The translations under genes and the position numbers were made by a program. This document shows positions 5,776 through 8,234 of a stretch of 8,234 bases of DNA, piece by piece. The notes below the pieces were generated by a model, which searched no databases, was not told the origin of the DNA, and was given only the letters and a program-made list of their open reading frames with translations. The stretch's first letter is position 1, and every line of letters begins with the position of its first letter. The stretch is from Lachnospiraceae bacterium UBA7027 (GTDB lineage Bacteria; Bacillota; Clostridia; Lachnospirales; Lachnospiraceae). The stretch is from assembly GCA_002494135.1 (NCBI GenBank), contig DLBG01000111.1, forward strand, positions 1 to 8,234. Direction: 5' to 3'.

Positions 5776-7151
5776 TTACTCACTATATCTATTAAATCCA
5801 TACCACTTGATTTTACTATATCCACCCTGCAATGTAAAGCCGATTCGACCTCTGTCACCCGGATGTCATCTAACAGAATATCTTCCTGAAAACGGAACAT
5901 CGTATCCGGCAGAATCAGCGATTCGCCGATGGTACGGTCCTTTAACTGGGCAATCAGGTCGGTACCCGTAATCAGGCCCGCAACGGTAATCATTTCCCCG
6001 AAAAAATCATTGCGGATTTCGTATACCCGGATTCGTAAATCGGGATAAACCCGCTCGAGATTCAAACAGCACTGTTTCAGAATCGGACCGAACAGGCGGC
6101 CGGTTGCAAAACTGATGGTGCGTTTTGCAAAATTTTCAGTCTCCCCGGATGTTTTTTCGTCCTCTTTTTCCGGTTCGTTCTTAAAAACTTCCGGAAGGAC
6201 TGCTTCCACACCGTATTTTTCCAGGAAAAGATCCTCAAATTCCGTAAGAAAGCTTCTGACCATTCCGACACCGTTTTCAAACTGCAGATATCCGTCGTAA
6301 CGCTCTTCTTCGGGCAGGGGCCTTCCGGCCAGTAAATACCATTCGTCCGAAGCATGCACAAAGTGAAGGCCGTATTTTTCAAAAGCTTTTTTCTGGTAGC
6401 CTTCGATTAAATCAATCACCTCGCAGGCATCTTCCTTCGTAAACGGTTCCAAAGGATATAAGCCTTCCCTGTATTTGGAAAGTCCGACCGGAACCACGGA
6501 GACGCTTTGCAGCACCGGAACGTATTTATAAAGCTCGTTTAAGGAAAATTCCAGTTCTTTTCCATCATTTACGCCCTTACACAGTACAATCTGCCCGTTC
6601 ATTTCAATACCGGCCTCATAAAGCCTTTTTGCGGACTCAAGGGCCTTGCCGGCAAACCGGTTATTAAGCATTTTACAGCGCAGTTCGGGATTCATCGTCT
6701 GAAATGAGACGTTCAGAGGTTCCATTTTATATTTGATGATACGGTCGATATCCTCGTCGCTTAAGTTCGTAAGCGTTACATAGTTGCCCTGCAGAAAGGA
6801 CAGTCTTGTGTCATCATCCTTAAAATACAGCGTTTCACGCATTCCTTTGGGCATCTGGTCGATAAAACAGAAGATGCATTTGTTCTTACAGCTTCTGTAA
6901 TCATCCATAAAAGAATTCTCGAAAACAAGACCCAGGTCTTCTCCTGGGTCTTTTTCCACTTCCACTTCCACAATTTCGCCCTGTCTGGTTTCCACTTTCA
7001 GGACCAGATACTCTTCAGCTGTCAGATACTGGTAATCGAAGGTATCTTCGATGGGCGAATCGTTGATGGCAAGTAACGCATCTCCTTTTTCAAACCCGCA
7101 TTCCTCCGCAATGGACTGCGGAACAATGCTTTGTACAATGTGTTTTTTCAT
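5763..7151 (-). CDS. DUF512 protein: PDZ domain plus radical-SAM-like iron-sulfur domain
   Basis: A 462-residue member of the DUF512 family, widespread in clostridia and often next to der; no biochemical role is firmly known to me. An N-terminal PDZ-like domain (about 1-66; QSIAEECGFEKGDALLAINDSPI, 12-34) is followed by a cysteine cluster C88-x3-C92-x2-C95 in SCKNKCIFCFIDQMPKG, the spacing of a radical-SAM [4Fe-4S] site, and a barrel-like region (about 105-300; GNYVTLTNLSDEDIDRI, LNVSFQTMNPELR, QIVLCKGVNDG). The C-terminal DUF512 part (about 300-462) includes ITGTDLIAQL. A Glu/Lys-rich linker at about 325-342 looks variable. The start ATG lies 5 bases after the tyrS stop; AAGGG is only 2 bases from it, so initiation may depend on tyrS translation. 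The coding region carries a perfect 10-bp hairpin at 6927-6952. Confidence 0.9.
   Translation of the reverse strand: MKKHIVQSIVPQSIAEECGFEKGDALLAINDSPIEDTFDYQYLTAEEYLVLKVETRQGEIVEVEVEKDPGEDLGLVFENSFMDDYRSCKNKCIFCFIDQMPKGMRETLYFKDDDTRLSFLQGNYVTLTNLSDEDIDRIIKYKMEPLNVSFQTMNPELRCKMLNNRFAGKALESAKRLYEAGIEMNGQIVLCKGVNDGKELEFSLNELYKYVPVLQSVSVVPVGLSKYREGLYPLEPFTKEDACEVIDLIEGYQKKAFEKYGLHFVHASDEWYLLAGRPLPEEERYDGYLQFENGVGMVRSFLTEFEDLFLEKYGVEAVLPEVFKNEPEKEDEKTSGETENFAKRTISFATGRLFGPILKQCCLNLERVYPDLRIRVYEIRNDFFGEMITVAGLITGTDLIAQLKDRTIGESLILPDTMFRFQEDILLDDIRVTEVESALHCRVDIVKSSGMDLIDIVSKYAV
6927..6952. repeat. Perfect 10-bp hairpin inside the DUF512 coding sequence
   Basis: On the plus strand AAGACCCAGG, a 6-base loop and CCTGGGTCTT form a perfect GC-containing stem, followed by TTTCC (five T in a row counting the stem end, 6951-6955). 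On the coding strand the same stem is followed by GTTTTC. The shape therefore resembles a weak two-way intrinsic terminator or pause site, stronger for antisense transcripts. The bases encode roughly residues 67-75 (DPGEDLGL), which fit the protein family, so the structure may be a by-product of codon choice. Confidence 0.5.
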
Positions 7152-7156
7152 AGCCC

Positions 7157-8234
7157 TTAGCTTAACACGATTTTCTTAAATACCTTCTTGCCTTTTCTTA
7201 CAATCATTTCGGTATTTCCGATGTATTCTTTCGTATACGTTTTGTATACGTCGGTTATTCTTTCGTCATTGACGGATACACCGCCCTGTTCGATGGAACG
7301 TCTTGCTTCGGAACGGGTATTGGCCATGCCGCCTTTTACAAGAATGGCCATTAAATCAATGGTACCGTCCTCTTTAAAATCCGTGTCGGAAAGTTCGCAT
7401 TTCGGCATGTTCTCGTTGTTGCTTCCGCCGCCGAAGAGCGCTTGTGAAGCTTCTTTCGCCTTGTCCGCTTCTTCCTTGCCGTGAACAAGATTGGTCAGTT
7501 CGTATGCAAGAATGGCCTTTGCTTCGTTTAACTGGCTTCCTTCCCAGGAATTCATGGCATTGATTTCCTCGATGGGTAAGAAGGTCAGCATACGGATGCA
7601 GTTTAAAACATCCTCATCCGCAACGTTTCTCCAGTACTGGTAAAACTCATACGGTGAAGTTTTGTTCGGATCAAGCCAAACGGCACCTTTGCCGGTTTTA
7701 CCCATCTTCTTGCCTTCGGAGTTAAGAAGCAGGGTTATGGTCATCGCATGTGCATCGTCCTTGCCGAGTTTTTTACGAATCAGTTCACGTCCGCCGAGCA
7801 TATTGGACCACTGATCGTCTCCGCCGAACTCCAAATTGCAGCCGTACTCTTCGTACAGTTTTAAGAAGTCGTAACTCTGCATCAGCATGTAGTTAAATTC
7901 AAGGAAACTTAATCCGTCCTCGGATGCAAGTCTCTGCTTGTAACACTCCGCACGAAGCATGTTGTTTACTTTAAAGCAGGCACCGATGTCACGGATGAAT
8001 TCAATATAATTCAGATCACGAAGCCAGTCGGCATTGTTTACCATCATGGCTTTGCCCTCGCCGAATTCGATGAAACGGCTCATCTGCTTTTTAAAACATT
8101 CGCAGTTGTGATCGATCATTTCGGTCGTCATCATTTTACGAAGATCGGTTCTTCCGGAAGGATCGCCGATCATGCCGGTTCCTCCGCCGACTAATGCAAT
8201 GGGACGGTTTCCGGCCATCTGCAGTCTCTTCATC
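7157..8234 (-). CDS. tyrS: Tyrosyl-tRNA synthetase (partial, 5' end outside window)
   Basis: Charges tRNA-Tyr with tyrosine; cytosolic class I synthetase. The visible 358 codons from the internal Met at 8233 correspond to about residue 57 onward of TyrS from Bacillus-type species (RPIALVGGGTGMIGDPSGR), so roughly the first 55 residues, including the tyrosine pocket start and HIGH motif, lie beyond the window edge; the frame is open to base 8234. Counting from that Met, the tyrosine/adenylate-binding segments MQSYDFLKLYE (118-128) and GGDDQW (137-142) are present. The KMSKS loop appears as KMGKT (176-180), as is usual for bacterial TyrS. An S4-like RNA-binding domain occupies about 293-355 (ANTRSEARRSIEQGGVSVNDERI). 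The stop TAA is 5 bases before the DUF512 start. As first visible gene it may carry the operon's leader (TyrS is often T-box controlled), but that region is not seen. Confidence 0.97.
   Translation of the reverse strand, partial: MKRLQMAGNRPIALVGGGTGMIGDPSGRTDLRKMMTTEMIDHNCECFKKQMSRFIEFGEGKAMMVNNADWLRDLNYIEFIRDIGACFKVNNMLRAECYKQRLASEDGLSFLEFNYMLMQSYDFLKLYEEYGCNLEFGGDDQWSNMLGGRELIRKKLGKDDAHAMTITLLLNSEGKKMGKTGKGAVWLDPNKTSPYEFYQYWRNVADEDVLNCIRMLTFLPIEEINAMNSWEGSQLNEAKAILAYELTNLVHGKEEADKAKEASQALFGGGSNNENMPKCELSDTDFKEDGTIDLMAILVKGGMANTRSEARRSIEQGGVSVNDERITDVYKTYTKEYIGNTEMIVRKGKKVFKKIVLS

Larger units (their letters stand above)
1..8234 (-). other. Probable single co-transcribed block of ten genes
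   Basis: All ten genes run the same way. Junctions in order from tyrS are 5, 37 and 3 bases, three 4-base overlaps (plsY/gpsA, gpsA/small gene, small gene/HAD), 31 bases, a 4-base overlap (PNP/cdd) and 9 bases. No intrinsic terminator with a proper U-tract and no convincing -35/-10 pair fit in these gaps. Co-transcription is inferred from this spacing. Promoters inside coding sequence, for example ahead of der or PNP, cannot be excluded. Confidence 0.7.

Noticed and set aside
5763..7151. DUF512 cysteine cluster as a zinc finger
   Set aside because: The CX3CX2C spacing followed by a barrel-like pattern and known family architecture fit a radical-SAM-type [4Fe-4S] site better, though cluster type cannot be proven from sequence.
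7232..7250. Inverted/direct repeat CGTATAC...GTATACG in tyrS
   Set aside because: It arises from repeated Val-Tyr/Thr-Tyr codons and the self-complementary GTATAC; the stem is only 7 bp, AT-rich and within coding sequence with no context for a regulatory role.

Overview
The window is one dense block of bacterial housekeeping genes, all read from the minus strand. Read in the direction of transcription (from base 8234 down to 1) the order is tyrS (5' end missing), a PDZ/radical-SAM-like DUF512 protein, der (engA), plsY, gpsA, an unrecognised 80-residue protein, a YjjG-type HAD nucleotidase, a trimeric-type purine nucleoside phosphorylase, cdd, and the first 109 codons of a membrane-anchored MutS-related protein that runs off the window. 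Moderate GC content, strong GGAGG-type ribosome binding sites, the DUF512-der-plsY-gpsA order and the style of the protein sequences point to Bacillota, class Clostridia, most likely Lachnospiraceae. The family-level placement is inference from recognised sequence style, not a search result.

Region by region: 8234-7157 is tyrosyl-tRNA synthetase without its first roughly 55 residues (the HIGH motif lies outside). 7151-5763 is the DUF512 protein and 5725-4391 is the ribosome-assembly GTPase Der, two genes often found side by side in clostridia. 4387-3557 (PlsY) and 3560-2553 (GpsA) form a phospholipid pair: GpsA makes sn-glycerol-3-phosphate and PlsY acylates it. 2556-2314 is a small unknown protein. 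2317-1610 (HAD nucleotidase), 1578-745 (PNP) and 748-338 (cytidine deaminase) form a nucleotide/nucleoside salvage group that could take nucleoside monophosphates to nucleosides and then to free purine bases or uridine. 328-1 starts the MutS-like gene.

Spacing is very tight. Four junctions are 4-base stop/start overlaps (ATGA or GTGA) and others are 3, 5 and 9 bases. The only two gaps longer than 10 bases (31 and 37 bases, before PNP and before der) each carry a perfect 8-bp inverted repeat joining the end of one gene to the translation start region of the next. A perfect 10-bp hairpin also sits inside the DUF512 coding sequence. There is no stretch over 300 bases without a gene, and I saw no tRNA, rRNA, CRISPR array, insertion sequence or phage gene. 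No strong promoter or intrinsic terminator was found between genes, so the block is probably co-transcribed from a promoter upstream of tyrS, outside the window.

I do not see a dramatic new system. The items most worth a second look are the unknown 80-residue protein, the acidic tail on PlsY, the junction hairpins and the membrane-anchored MutS relative.
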